Source: Anoplopoma fimbria
Lineage: Eukaryota; Chordata; Actinopteri; Perciformes; Anoplopomatidae
Assembly (NCBI RefSeq): GCF_027596085.1
Contig: NC_072453.1
Coordinates: forward strand, 6,066,948-6,130,947
Reading direction: 5' to 3'
DNA length: 64,000 nt
Position 1 is the stretch's first letter. Every line of letters begins with the position of its first letter. Shown here piece after piece: positions 26,444 to 38,632 of the stretch. The notes under the pieces were generated by a model. The model was not told where the DNA came from. It did no database searches and saw only the letters and a list, made by a program, of their open reading frames with translations. Both the position numbers and the translations under genes were made by a program.

Positions 26444-29400
26444 TCACCAATCGCTGAATCGGAGACGATTGAAGGCTTCTTTGATGTCCTCATCGGTCTC
26501 TGTACTTCCGCCGGTAACAGTAGGGATCACTTTGCTGTCAGGGACGTCCTGCTTCAGCTTTCGCTTGCTGAGGACCACGGTGCCTTCAGCTCCCTCTGTC
26601 CCAGGACCAGTCAGCAGGATGTAGGCAGCATGGCGTCCATTCTCCAACAGAGTGGCTAAGATAAAAACACAAACAGAGTCACACAAAACGGCTGGACCCT
26701 GTGTTTCCCCATCCCTCCAACCACTGATTCAATAGTTGTTAAAAGACAAAATAACCGTATTAGAGCTTAGGAAAATCAAGAGCAAAAGGCACCTTTGAAA
26801 GTTATGATGTGGTCCAGGAAACTGGTCGACTGAAGGAGGACTTTAGAATAGAGAGGGTGGAGCAAGTAAGAATGACGATCGCTTGCAAATGGTTCCTGGA
26901 ATGAAACATTTGAGTCTGATTAGCATTTTGTGCAAAATCAGGTAACATGCATCTTTTAATAAAGACAGTGTACTTACAGATGAGTTGGTCTCTGAGGCCA
27001 TCAGGCCCCAAAACACAAAGACTGAGAAGGCGTTGGTGGTGTGTATTGAGGCGGGTCTCGGCGAGTTCGGACTCGCCAAAAGGTTGACTTCCCACAGCAC
27101 ACGACCGGACTGCCCATCAAGAATTATTACCTACATACCACACAGAAAGTGGTTCAGTGAATGTATGATTTAAAATGCATTACTTTATGAAAGAAGCCAG
27201 ACAGAAAACGTAATTTCGGTAGCGCCGCAGTCTTACCCTCTTTGTGTGGTTGCCAATATCCTCCTCTACAACAACATCGAGGAAATTGTCTTTGTTAAAG
27301 TGTCCAAAGGAGGGCTCACTAAATGAACGTGAACACAACCAGCCTCGTTATGATGACAGAATATGGTTTACATACATTTTTAAAGTGCTCTCCCGAAACC
27401 AAAAAATGACCAGCATGTATATACAGATGAGATTCCTAACAACAAAATTGGATTCCAAGCCAAAAACATTATCTTACATTGTGACGAAACTGATTCATTT
27501 GTACGTACAAAACGAAAAAAACAAACAGAAAGGTTACCTGAGGATCGAGCTTGTATTGAATCTCCACAGCAGCTGCAAATGTTTTCCATCAACTAATGCC
27601 AGCTCGTTTCCAGTCACAAGCAGCAGGTTGGGTGTACCACTAGTTTCTCCTGTTCTTAGCACTTGTCTAACTGAATCAGATCTACAAAGTAGAAATCATT
27701 ATTAACAAATGTGTCCGGCTAAAGCCACAGCAACGACGAGCTGTTAAGATAAATTTGTGCTGTTGAAGTGATAACCAAAAGGACGAATGTATTCTGCTTC
27801 TTACTCATAGACAGGCACAAGTCCAGATGTTGATTTGGCATCCTTCTCCCAGTGTTTGTCCTTCTTGAGGCCCGCCTCCATCCCCTCTTTAGCTTTGGCA
27901 GCAATCTTCCACAGTGCCAGTCCATACAAGCCAGTGTCTGCAAATGAGCACAAGATTACTCACTACTGCCATCAAGTGCATAGGACATCCAGTATATATC
28001 AGTTGATTTGGAACTTGAAGTTAAGTTTACTTGTCCTTCTCATATACGCAATAACGACTTTTTAACTTCTTTACAGCTCTGCGTTATTGTCTCTTCTACA
28101 GAGAGATTGACCTCCAGTTTTAATTTAAGATGTGTTTTATTATCATTTAAAAACACAGCTTAACTATTAAGATGCAGCGCAGCACTCCTCCATTAGGAAA
28201 GATTCAGCTGGTCTGACTGCAGATTGGCACAAACGTGTTGTTAAACATCACGTCAAAGCTTGTTTAAGATACAAACCTTTTTGTAGTAGTACGTAGTAAG
28301 AACCTTCTGTAGTGCAGTGGAGAAGATGATTGGCAGTCTCTGTGGGGTCAAGAACCACCCTAGACCCTATTTGGACACCTGTCTTCCCTGAGAGGAATGC
28401 CAGCTGAGTCTGCAGGTAAGACGTTAGACATTGAATTCAGGGGAAATCTATTTTGCTGCAACATTATCAGATGACTGTCAGGACAGTGCTTACTATTTGC
28501 ATATGTGAGTCCAGTTAGCAGATTATCGTTGAAGAAAACTCAAAAAAACAATGTGTCTCAATCCTTACAGCGTAAGCAGGAAGTAAAGTAGAGAAATAAA
28601 ATGCATGCAGTACTGGTGTTTACCTGTGTGGAGTCAGATGCCACCAGAGCCACATCGCTGACCTTGTCCCCATCCAGATCTGGGACAATGAGTACAGGCA
28701 CAGTGCTGTTCAGACCAGGAGGCTGAGGCTGCTGCCACTTGATGTCACCTGTAGACACACATCACACAGGAAAGGGGCTATCAATCTGAATGAGTACATC
28801 TGATTTAAAAAATAAAACTACAGCCCTGATTTATATTCTTGCTTGAATTGTTACAAAGAATTCAACCTGGGGACCCTGTGATAAATTAGTTGAAAGCAAT
28901 ACATGGACATAAGCAATTTTCCCAAACGCATATCATTCGAACTATTTGAAGGTGTAATATCATATAAAACTTTTACACATAGGGGCTTAAACATTTTAAT
29001 TTCTGTTGAAACACTGGTTTATGATTTAAAAACTAAAAGGGACAAAACAACTAAGTTCTTCTGTGATGTTTTTGATAACTTGTAAAAATGTTGTTGCTAT
29101 GATTGCATTGATCTGTCAAAGCTGTATCGCAAATGTACATTATGAAAATGTTATTTAATTCATAGTATGCATTATACAGAGACGGTAATGATTCACCAAC
29201 CAGTGTATTTGTCAACGGCTGTGAGTTGGTCAGAATGGGACAGCAGACAGTCCCAGGTTCTGCCTGTTTCTTCATCCAGACCACACTGGGCCCAGTGGAA
29301 CTCTGGAGCCAGCGGGCGCTCCCACAGTGTCTCTCCATCCGTCCCATCCACTGCTAACACAAACACACATGGCGAAGGAAGACCTGGAAAACACACAGAG

Positions 29401-29980
29401 CGTCTCTGAATTACACATAACAAATATAATTCGATCAACTATATAAAGATAAATCCAACTATTGTTTCCTACTGATTAATGAATATATTAAATTGAATTG
29501 ATTAACACTTTATACCTGCATCAGCACATGTATTGTTCTGACTGCCTTCTGTGTTTTTGAGGACAAACAGGACATCCATCACCTTGTCCTTGCTTGCATC
29601 TTCAATAGCTAAGAAGTCATAGGTTGCTGTGGAGAGAGAGGTAAGAGTAGTAAGTCTCACGAACAATAAAACACTACCAAGAAGTCAAAAGAACACAATT
29701 TTACGCACTTGCTTCAGAGAAAGTCCTGTTCCAGGTAACGAGATACTGTGGTCTGACAGGACAGGGGAGGATGAATGAGAAGGCAAACACTATGGTGAGG
29801 CAGAGGAACAAGGAGAAGAAGAAGAATCCAGTTCGCCAATGGGTCAGTTTGGAAAAAACCCAGGACTTCCTTACAACTCTTCTTCTTCAGCTCTGTTGTT
29901 GATGGCGCTGTTCCCGTCTCTGCCCCGTCCTCTCCCCTCTTCAGAGGGTCGCCTTCGGTGGCATTGCCTGTGGTCTCCAT
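26444..29980 (-). CDS. fam234a: FAM234A (ITFG3), frame broken in first coding exon
   Basis: Family members are single-pass membrane proteins with a short cytoplasmic N-terminus and an extracellular FG-GAP/beta-propeller-like domain; function is poorly known. Minus-strand exons: 29709-29980, 29516-29626, 29201-29383, 28624-28748, 28277-28409, 27805-27937, 27538-27681, 27237-27318, 26978-27130, 26793-26895, 26444-26655. Exons 2-11 join in consistent phase and end LRFSDW. Asp-rich propeller motifs include VPDLDGDKVSDVALV and FNKDNFLDVVVEED. RHAAYILLTGP near the C-terminus is a family hallmark. Exon 1 encodes a plausible N-terminus from ATG 29978-29980, but the transmembrane segment (RTGFFFFSLFLCLTIVFAFS) is in another frame, and total exon length is 1651 nt, one more than a multiple of three. 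Explanations are given under findings. The third exon uses a weak GTTGGT donor at 29200. Confidence 0.9.
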
Positions 29981-31852
29981 TGCTGCCTCAATGCATTACC
30001 GGCCCACAGATCTATTCCAAAGGGAAAAGAGCTTACAGTAAAACCTTATCTAAATATGATGCTGGTCTTTAATAAACACTTAAATTACAAAAACCCTGGG
30101 TATTTACTACACCGAAAATACTCCAATCAAGACGTTTGCTGCTGTATCTGTCCAAGTGTGGAGTAAACTACAAACCTGCATGTGTCCTAGAAACCCACAT
30201 TAATTACAGACAGAACTCGCATGCACATACATAGCACATGAAAAAACACTGAAGGCAGCAGTGTATGACAGTCCAGCTATTTCTGCTGCATCAACCTTTG
30301 TGGATCTGAGCCTATTCAGACATGCCAGCACTGACTCCACAGATTTCTCAGCACAAAGACAACAAACCCATAATGACCAAGCATCATCACCGAGGCTAGC
30401 ACACCCTGTTATTTGTTGTATAGCCACTGACTTATTACTCTTTTGAGCATGTAGCTTGTGTTACCTTAAGTTAGCAGGCTACGATGTTAGCTAAGTAACT
30501 GTTAGCCCAAGAAAAAAGGTTATCTCCGAGTATGTCAATGTTAAATAGTTATCTTTGTCAGCGAGCTTTGGTCTGGAAAGTTCACGGTTGACATCTGGTT
30601 AGTTTGCTAACTTGTTGAGGGGCTAGCTCCCAAAGAAGAATGACTACGGGCTGACGTTATCACGACAGTCCTGCCACTGGAAGTTCAAATGAATAGTTAT
30701 CACTGACTCAAAGAAAAACTCTTACTTTACTCTCCACTATCGTCTTTAATGGTCACTTGTGTGGTTAGCTACAGGTACCAGGCCGGACACACGCCACCAG
30801 AGCTGTCTGTCACCCTCAGCTGCGTAAACAAATCACAGGCAAGCCCACTCTCAAAGAGGTTTTGTTGCCCCTGAGTTTGTCTCTCAGGAAGACTTTTCTC
30901 TGCATACTTTGGAGATTCGTAGACCCAAAAGCGGTAAACAAAAAAACACTACGAAAGTACGCATAGCATTCAAATTCTCCAACCTCAACCCAAATATAAT
31001 TTAGGATTAGGGGAGCTACCAGGTACAACAGTTGTGCTGCCTGAGAGGTTGAACTCAGGTCAAAATGTACACAGCGTATACCGCCGTACCGGTAACGAAT
31101 CGTCGTAAAACCGCGCCCCCTCTTGGGTCACGGAAACCATAATATAATATAAAGACTCACGGAAAAATACTGAAAAAAACCACTGCTCAATGTTGTGATA
31201 GTTACTACCGAGGCATAACTAAGCCTGGTGATGTCTTTCATTCACATATTGAGCGTGATAGATGTCCGGGTTAACAATAACGACCATGTGTTGGGTCATT
31301 CATCCTCTTGGAGAGGGGACGGCTGACGGAGGGGGCATGGGGGCGATCGACCTTGATTTATTAAGATATCTCGAACGCCACGAGTTTGAAAAAATAATTA
31401 TCAGAAATGTCTGTAAAACAAACGTTTTTTAGCAAACAAACATGTCAAAGTTACAATTCAAACACACGTCATCTATAGGATCTTCGCTTTTCTATCGCTT
31501 CCAAAGGGGCGTGGCCTTGACATTTTCCCAAAGTACCCGTATGCGAAGTCTTGACGATTTGTGCTCAGCTCGCTCTGATTGGTTTATTCGCGTGACGTCA
31601 AATGTTCCGATTGGTCAATCGTACACGAACATCCCGCCCCCTTGTGTAAGCCAAACGGAACTTTCAAACGGGGCCTGTCGCTATCGTCATTTCCCTAAAA
31701 TAAAACGGAAACGGGCCAGACCACGAAATAGAGAAAAGCGGCGGAGGTGATGCTTTGACGAATACATTACCACATAACTTAACAACAATACTGAGGAACT
31801 GTTTTCAGTTGCTTGCTGTTTACATAGCGCTGTCGACGAGAGACCCACAACC
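29981..31852. promoter_or_regulatory. Divergent promoter region between fam234a and luc7l
   Basis: The two start codons are 1.87 kb apart and point away from each other. Near the luc7l side there is a perfect palindromic CRE (TGACGTCA, 31593-31600) flanked by two inverted CCAAT boxes (31578-31582 and 31610-31614), and GC-rich sequence at 31490-31745. Non-coding first exons of fam234a probably lie at 30000-30800, but I cannot place them. Confidence 0.55.
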
Positions 31853-34800
31853 ATGTCTGCACAAGCTCAAATGAGAGCGTTGCTCGACCAGCTCATGGGA
31901 ACAGCGAGGGATGGTGAGTTGCTGTTGCATGCTAGCTGAGCTAGCTAGCTAGCCAAGATGGAGCCACTGCTGCGGCTGGCTTGTGTTGGTGTGTGATGGA
32001 CAGACCTGCATGAATGGATAGAGTACTGCAGAGGGCTGTGTAACATACAGTAACATTAGAGTAAAGTAGCCTTACCGCAGTGACGTTAGGATTTAATGTT
32101 TGTATCCATTTAGCCTCAGGTTCATTTAAAGAGTTAGGTCACGTTTTTCATTTCGTCTTTACCACTTTTAGCGTGAACTTCATTTCTAGCTGCAGCTAGC
32201 TAGTAGCTAAGTTAGCTAGCGCTGCCATGCTATCTAAGCATTGAACAATATTTATCAATCCCTGGCATTCATTCAATTGTAACTAATGCCTTTTTAGTGG
32301 ATAGCGTTAACGCTGTGCGATGCATTCACACTACTCATAGTTGATCCTCTTCATAGAAACACACATGCTGATCGGTGCACAGGGCCTGCCAGTTATTGCT
32401 GAATTGACATTAGGCTGAATGAGCTGGATTAACGTTACTCAACTAACACATTTGGTGATTGTCATAATGTGAGAGGGGAAATGCATACGAATAATAGCAT
32501 CGATGTCCACTAAAGCTCAATCCTGTTAAAAATATTACTCACATCTGTAAAAGATGAAGTACTCAACTACGAGCAAAGATCCAGTATTCCTAATCTTACT
32601 ATAGTAACACTCCCCAAGCATGATTAGCAATATAATGCTTAAATCCTGCGTATTAGTTTAAACACTTAATATGCAGTAGAATGGCCCCTGTCAGTGTTAC
32701 AGTAATATTGCAATATTACTTATTATTAACAATGCACTAATGTGGGAGTATTTTTACTTTGTAACTGGTAAAAGTGGGGCTAATTTGTATACTGTTGGAT
32801 AGTATCACAAAACTGTGCATTTTATCTTGCATTGCAAGTTGATCATATGTTTTGTATGTAAAATCATCACGGCAGCTCTCGGATAAATGCAGGGACTTAA
32901 AAGTGCAATATTTGCCTCTGAAATGCACTTGATTTTACAAAAATCAGCAGTAATGCTGCTTGGCATTTTATGGATAATAATCTAATTTCAAAGTGATATC
33001 TATGTGACTTACTTTCCGATACAGTTTACCCATGAAAATGTGAATCTGTTAAAAACAAATCAATGGTGTTTTCCTCACAATTCACCAACCCTTGTCTTTA
33101 TGGGCACTTCGACATGCTAAAATACCATTTTAGTAATTTCTTCCAGTAATTTGGATACAAACATTAAGAGGTAACCCAGCTGTCAAGTCTGATTTTCATG
33201 GGCAGAAGTGACAGCGTATTGCTGACCTCTTATTGTATAAATCAGAGGTTCATCCTGACAGTTGATTGAATGGAACTGTGGATTATCTTTAAATAAATTG
33301 ATAATTTGATCTGAACAGTAAGAATGAATTTGTGTTGTGAGTTTGTGGGTGTATGTGTGATGAGATTGATATCATATTCTTCCCATACATTTGTTGCATA
33401 CAAACTGAACAATTGTGGCCCCTTTATTTTATTCATTAAGGTTCAGTGTATCTTTGCCAGCCTACAACAATCTGCAAAGGAGTTGCAGAAAAGCCTCATG
33501 TTCATCGAGCCGTGAGTCACACATAATTTTTAAAGCTGTTATGATGAATATCCAAACCATTTGTTTGCCTTCCGGAAGTTATTGTAGACTCTTTTTTAAA
33601 TCACACAAATGGGTATATCTTCAGTGGCACTAGAAATACAATTTTTGGAGTAGTTTTATGCAGCTTGAGCTAAGACGTCTGATCGCGCAGAATCCAAAGG
33701 AGCAGGTCTCAGTTTTCAATGGGACGTTTTCAGAAGGCAATTTTAGCAATCATCGAAGAAAGAAAAAAAAACTTGGCACACATCATTTACAATCTGACTT
33801 GTGTATGACTCCCAACTTCTTACTACAGGTATGGGCAAGAAAACTGTTCCCATTTATACTTTTCTACAGCGGGTTTAAAATTCTGCAGCTGAGGTCTTGA
33901 AGATGCAGAAGGGTACAGTATGTGGTGCAGATCGCAGTGTGTATAAACTAATTTTTTTCCTTGGATCTTTTTTTATATTTTTGTTTTCAATTTCTTTTCA
34001 ATGTTTCGTATTTGTAAACGGCTTGGCTGGAACATTTGTCTGAAATGTTTACATCTTCCCTGTATAGTCATATGCATTGAATCAAGGTACCCCTGTTCAC
34101 ACAAGTTAATTGAAACAGTTTATATTTATTTACCTGTTTTGTGTCCTTGTAAGCTTAATCTAATCAGGCTCCACATTTACAGAGTGGACACTGAGCCTTA
34201 TCACAAGTTAAACTGAGTTGAGGCTCTAAAATAGCCATATACTTATTGAGGCTTGGGTAAGGTAAGCACAAATGATAATAGAAGGTACCATAAACATGCA
34301 GATGTTACTTTTACTACTTCAATCTTGACACATAAATGGATAATTGAAGAAAGTCCAACAGACACACAGTATTTGTTATTGGTAACAAATGTTATAAATA
34401 ATAAAAATGTATGTACCACTTTGACAATCAGAAATAAAACATTGGTTTTCACTCATTTAGGTGGGTACAGAATCCTTGAATGCAGTTATACTGACGCATA
34501 TCTGCCCATTTCATGTTGTACAATTACAGTTGTGTATATTAAAGCACTGGTTACCTCGCCCCTGATAACAAATATGTGAGGTCTTTCTTACTGGTTGTTT
34601 TTTGGACTTTTTCAGGGGATGAGACGCGACAGAGGGTGAAGTTCACTGACGAGCGAGTCTGCAAAAGTCATCTTCTGAACTGCTGTCCACATGACATCCT
34701 GTCTGGAACTGTAAGTGGCTTGTTATTTAGGTCTGAGTACTCAAAATTACTCCAGTATATATTTCACATGATGTCATGGATATATGTACTACAAGTGCTT

Positions 34801-37086
34801 TAATCATTTGATATTTTATTTGAGTTTGTGCGGTTTGAGTCATGTCTGCTTGTGTTCTTGTGATAGCGTATGGACCTGGGAGAGTGCACGAAGATCCATG
34901 ACCTGGCACTTCGGGCAGATTATGAAATTGCTTCCAAGGACAGAGATCTGTTCTTTGAGCTTGACGTAAGTGCTGTCCTGCAATAATTAATACAGTTGTG
35001 CAGATCATAGAATTCTGTAGAAAAACACAGACTAACTATAGGTGTGGCTGTGACTGGCTTTTAAGACACAACTATATACTTGCTTTTGCTTTGAATATGA
35101 AAATCAAGTGGTTAACAACCAGTGACATTAGTTTCAGCTCATCATTTAGCATGAACAGTTAGTTGAAATCAGAATAGCCCCACTGAAAGTTTTCTGTATT
35201 CCTTTGTATACAAGTCTACCAAGTTACATATTTTAGTGTGTTTCCCTGATGACTAAGATTCTCTCTCCAAAAGGCGGTGGATCACCTGGAGTCATTCATT
35301 GCCGACTGTGACCGGAGGACAGAATTGGCCAAGAAGCGCTTGGCTGAGACTCAAGAAGAGATCAGTGCTGAGGTGGCAGCAAAGGTTAGAGACACAAGCA
35401 TGAAGTTTGCTATAACAAGGTGTTTTGGGAAAGACGGATGTTAAATCTGTTGTTTCCGCTGCTCGCAGGCAGAGAAGGTTCACGAGCTGAATGAAGAAAT
35501 AGGGAAGCTCCTGGCAAAGGCTGAGCAACTTGGAGCGGAGGGCAACGTCGACGAGGCCCAGAAGGTCCTGCAGGAAGTCGAGAAGGTCCGCACTAAGAAG
35601 AAGGATGCAGAGGTGAGGAAGAATTACTTCAGAGGTGCTTCCAGTTTAGGATGATGGTGGTGCTTTTCCAGATATTAATAATTCCATTTTATCCTGCTAT
35701 CCTTTATAATTCCCTTTCTGTCTCTCCTCAGGAGGAGTACAGAAACTCCATGCCAGCCTCCAGCTTTCAGCAGCAGAAGCTGCGGGTGTGCGAGGTGTGC
35801 TCTGCCTACCTTGGTCTCCATGACAATGACCGTCGTTTGGCTGACCATTTTGGTGGAAAGCTCCATCTGGGCTTCATCCAGATCAGAGAGAAACTGGACC
35901 AACTAAAGGTATGTGCAAGCCTGTCCTACCATGTACTCTATTAACCCATTGCTACAAAAAATCCTGAAGGAATTATTTGCGTGTCCTGTAATTAGTGACA
36001 TGAGACTGATTACTAGAAAACACAAGAAAAAAGGGGCCATAAACTGTCTCAAGGTTTGGAGACGGATGGTTTCATCTCTAATTGGTAATGTGTTTTTATT
36101 TGGATCAGAAAACTGTGGTCGAAAAGCAGGAGAAAAGGAACCAGGAGCGCCTAAAGAGACGAGAAGAGAGGGAGAAAGAGGAAAAGATGAAGAAGAGGTG
36201 AGTGCAGAAGTCCTTTTGACATTTATGGAATGTTGTATGAAGTGAATGTTTTTAACTGTTTAAACTTATCTTTTGCATCCGATTATTTCATAGGACCAGA
36301 TCACGGAGCAAAGAGCCTAAAAGGTAAGAAAGTCGCTTCATGAATCCACATTTGAAATCGATCAGTGGTTCTGATCAAAGAGACTATCTAAGGTAAACTG
36401 TGGCTAAAGTGCTTCCTGTGTTTTTGTTTTTTTGATCAGATCCCGTTCTCGTGACCGCAGAAGGAGGCGCTCACGCTCCACATCACGAGACAAGCACCGT
36501 ACACGCTCCGGCTCCAGGGAGAAGAGGAGAAGGCATCGCAGCCGATCCCGCTCTCGCAGTAGAGGACACCGTCACATCCACGAGCAGAGCTCCAGACACA
36601 AGTAAATACAGAACAAAGATAACACAGTTCACAGTTTTGCTTTCAATGATTGCCAATTATTCCGACATGGTGTTGCCTCATCTAACAAACAGGCTTTTTC
36701 ATATTTGATTGCATCGCTCAGCAGTCAACATCACATTAAAAGCTCACACACCTCATCTTCCTTTTTGATATTTTGTCAGAAACTTAGTTATTTGTGTATA
36801 ATCTCTTAATATGTAGGATATCTCACATCTCATAAGGCCACACATTTTAAATACAGTCTGGGTAACACTTGTGCTGTTGATGCTTGTTATTTGATCAAAT
36901 ACACCCTTGTTTTTCCTCTGTTTGCTTGTACTTCCCTTAATATCTCGGGCCGTCTTGTCACCCAGGTCGTCCAGGGACCGAGAGCGCTCATCCAGAGACA
37001 GGTCACGGGAGCGAGACAGGAGGGACGGTATGAACGGCAGGTCGGACTCCCGCCGTGCAGACGACAGGGACATGGGGGACCTCTGA
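31853..37086 (+). CDS. luc7l: LUC7-like (U1 snRNP-associated splicing factor), complete
   Basis: LUC7L proteins associate with U1 snRNP and influence 5' splice-site choice in the nucleus. Exons: 31853-31913, 34616-34710, 34867-34965, 35274-35384, 35469-35612, 35732-35908, 36109-36197, 36294-36323, 36440-36601, 36966-37086; 362 residues, all phases consistent. The start MSAQAQMRALLDQLMGTARDG is the family N-terminus. A first zinc-binding region holds CKSHLLNCCPHDIL with downstream Cys/His. A coiled coil follows (about 90-165), then a C2H2-type finger CEVCSAYLGLHDNDRRLADH...H (about 180-215), then a long RS/RE-rich tail ending DRDMGDL. The ATG sits in a good context (CACAACCATG). Exon 8 is a 30-nt microexon. 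It is divergent from fam234a, as I recall for human 16p13.3. LUC7L2 is the main alternative identity. Confidence 0.94.
33461..33511 (+). other. Speculative in-frame cassette exon in luc7l intron 1
   Basis: A 51-nt segment bounded by CCAG and a strong GTGAGT donor keeps an open frame in the required phase between exons 1 and 2, adding 17 residues. The pyrimidine tract is weak and no homology was recognised, so this may be chance. Confidence 0.15.
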
Positions 37087-38205
37087 GGACCAAACTCCAT
37101 CCATCACAACACACAGCCTCCTCCTGTCTCACACACCCGTCTGTCCATATAGAATATCCCTAATGTCCTTGCCTTGACCCATTCGTTCTCCTGCCTGCCT
37201 CCTTTCTTTGCGTTAACAGTTTATGCAGCTGACCCAGAGTGTAACCATACCTGAAATATTGTATGGATAAAATATTCTAGCATCCAGATATATCAGAAGA
37301 TTTTCCTTTGGATTAGGGGAGTTAGTTATTGATCAGTAGTGGAATGTATGGTAATACCCACATCTGTGATTTGGTGGCTGTCTGTATCCAACACACACAC
37401 GTCTTCTTATCAACTTCCCCGCAATGTTTCCAACAGATAAAGCAAACTTAGACAGATGGTCTGCTAGACTGAAGCATAGAGTGTAACTGATTAATATTAT
37501 TTTATTATAAACTGATGGTCTTTTCATACAGAATCTGTCTGAATATCTTATATCTGATTATGTTTTGGGCCGACTGATTGTTGTGGTCTGAGGAGCCTCG
37601 TCCTATCAATACGTTTTATCTTTATCATCGCCTTCCGAAGATTTCTTTTCTCCCACTCCTGATAAACTGCAGGAGTGCATTTCCTGAATTTCTTTAGAAC
37701 CCAATTCAGATCCAAAAGATTTTAAAGTTGCGATTATCAGTATGCTATCAACCTTATGTTTCCCTTTGTCCACTTCTTTTTCTTTTTTAGCTAGTCAACA
37801 TTTATCTTATGCTGCCAGTAGTGAAGGGAATTTATTTGATTGAGAGTTTGGCCAGTATAAGTAAATACTTGTTTTGAATGATATTGGTGGCAAGGTTCTT
37901 GTTTTTATATTTTATCATGATTTCTTTAATTTAAGAGAAATTGTAACTTCAAAGTTTGTGTCGGCATGTGAAGCAGTAGGTTCAGAAATGATACATTGGA
38001 AATTCCATGCCATACCTGTACATACCTTTTATTAGTCTTTATGTTGGTCCAATTTGGATAAATTCCTCTGAATAGATTTATAATTGCAAACAGTTTTAAT
38101 GGATGCATCGCTTTACCTAATGTGTGAAGTCATATCTGTTTATGTTCTGCTGGAAATCTTTCTTTAAAGTCTCAATAAAAAAAGAAAATCACCATTTCAA
38201 TTTCT
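37087..38205 (+). terminator. luc7l: luc7l 3'UTR and poly(A) signal
   Basis: AT-rich non-coding sequence after the stop. AATAAA at 38174-38179 followed by an A run is the only strong signal before the opposing eps8l1 transcript ends. Confidence 0.6.
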
Positions 38206-38234
38206 GTTGTCTGCTGGCTTTTCTTGCCAAAGTC

Positions 38235-38240
38235 TTTATT
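38235..38240 (-). terminator. eps8l1: eps8l1 poly(A) signal
   Basis: TTTATT on the plus strand reads AATAAA on the minus strand, 393 nt past the eps8l1 stop. Cleavage 15-25 nt further would fall at about 38210-38220. Confidence 0.5.
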
Positions 38241-38632
38241 GTCAAGGCATGTTAATCAAGGTTGAATTATAAGGGAAGTATTCTACAAAGAAAGATAAAT
38301 ACACTTCATTAAAGTTAGTCCTTACTGACTAGGAAGAAATGAGACAGAAGAAAACTCTTTACATTCAAATCAACAACATACATTACAAATGGTTTACTTC
38401 AATTTGAAAATATTTAATTTGCACAGCGCATGCTTCCATTCAATTTTTTTGATTCACTGCCGAATACTTCAGTCTTAAGATGAATCAATTGTGACAAACA
38501 TGATCGACCCTGTCACAGGTCTGTTCACTAGTGAATAGAATGAATAATTCAGGAGTTAACTTTCAAGTGACAGCTCTACCAGAATAACACAATCCTCCTT
38601 CTGAAGCTCTTCATGATGAAGACGCCTGCTCC

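Noticed and set aside
31930..32225. GCTAGCTA-rich stretches in luc7l intron 1
   Set aside because: Short self-complementary simple sequence common in fish introns; no defined element boundaries.
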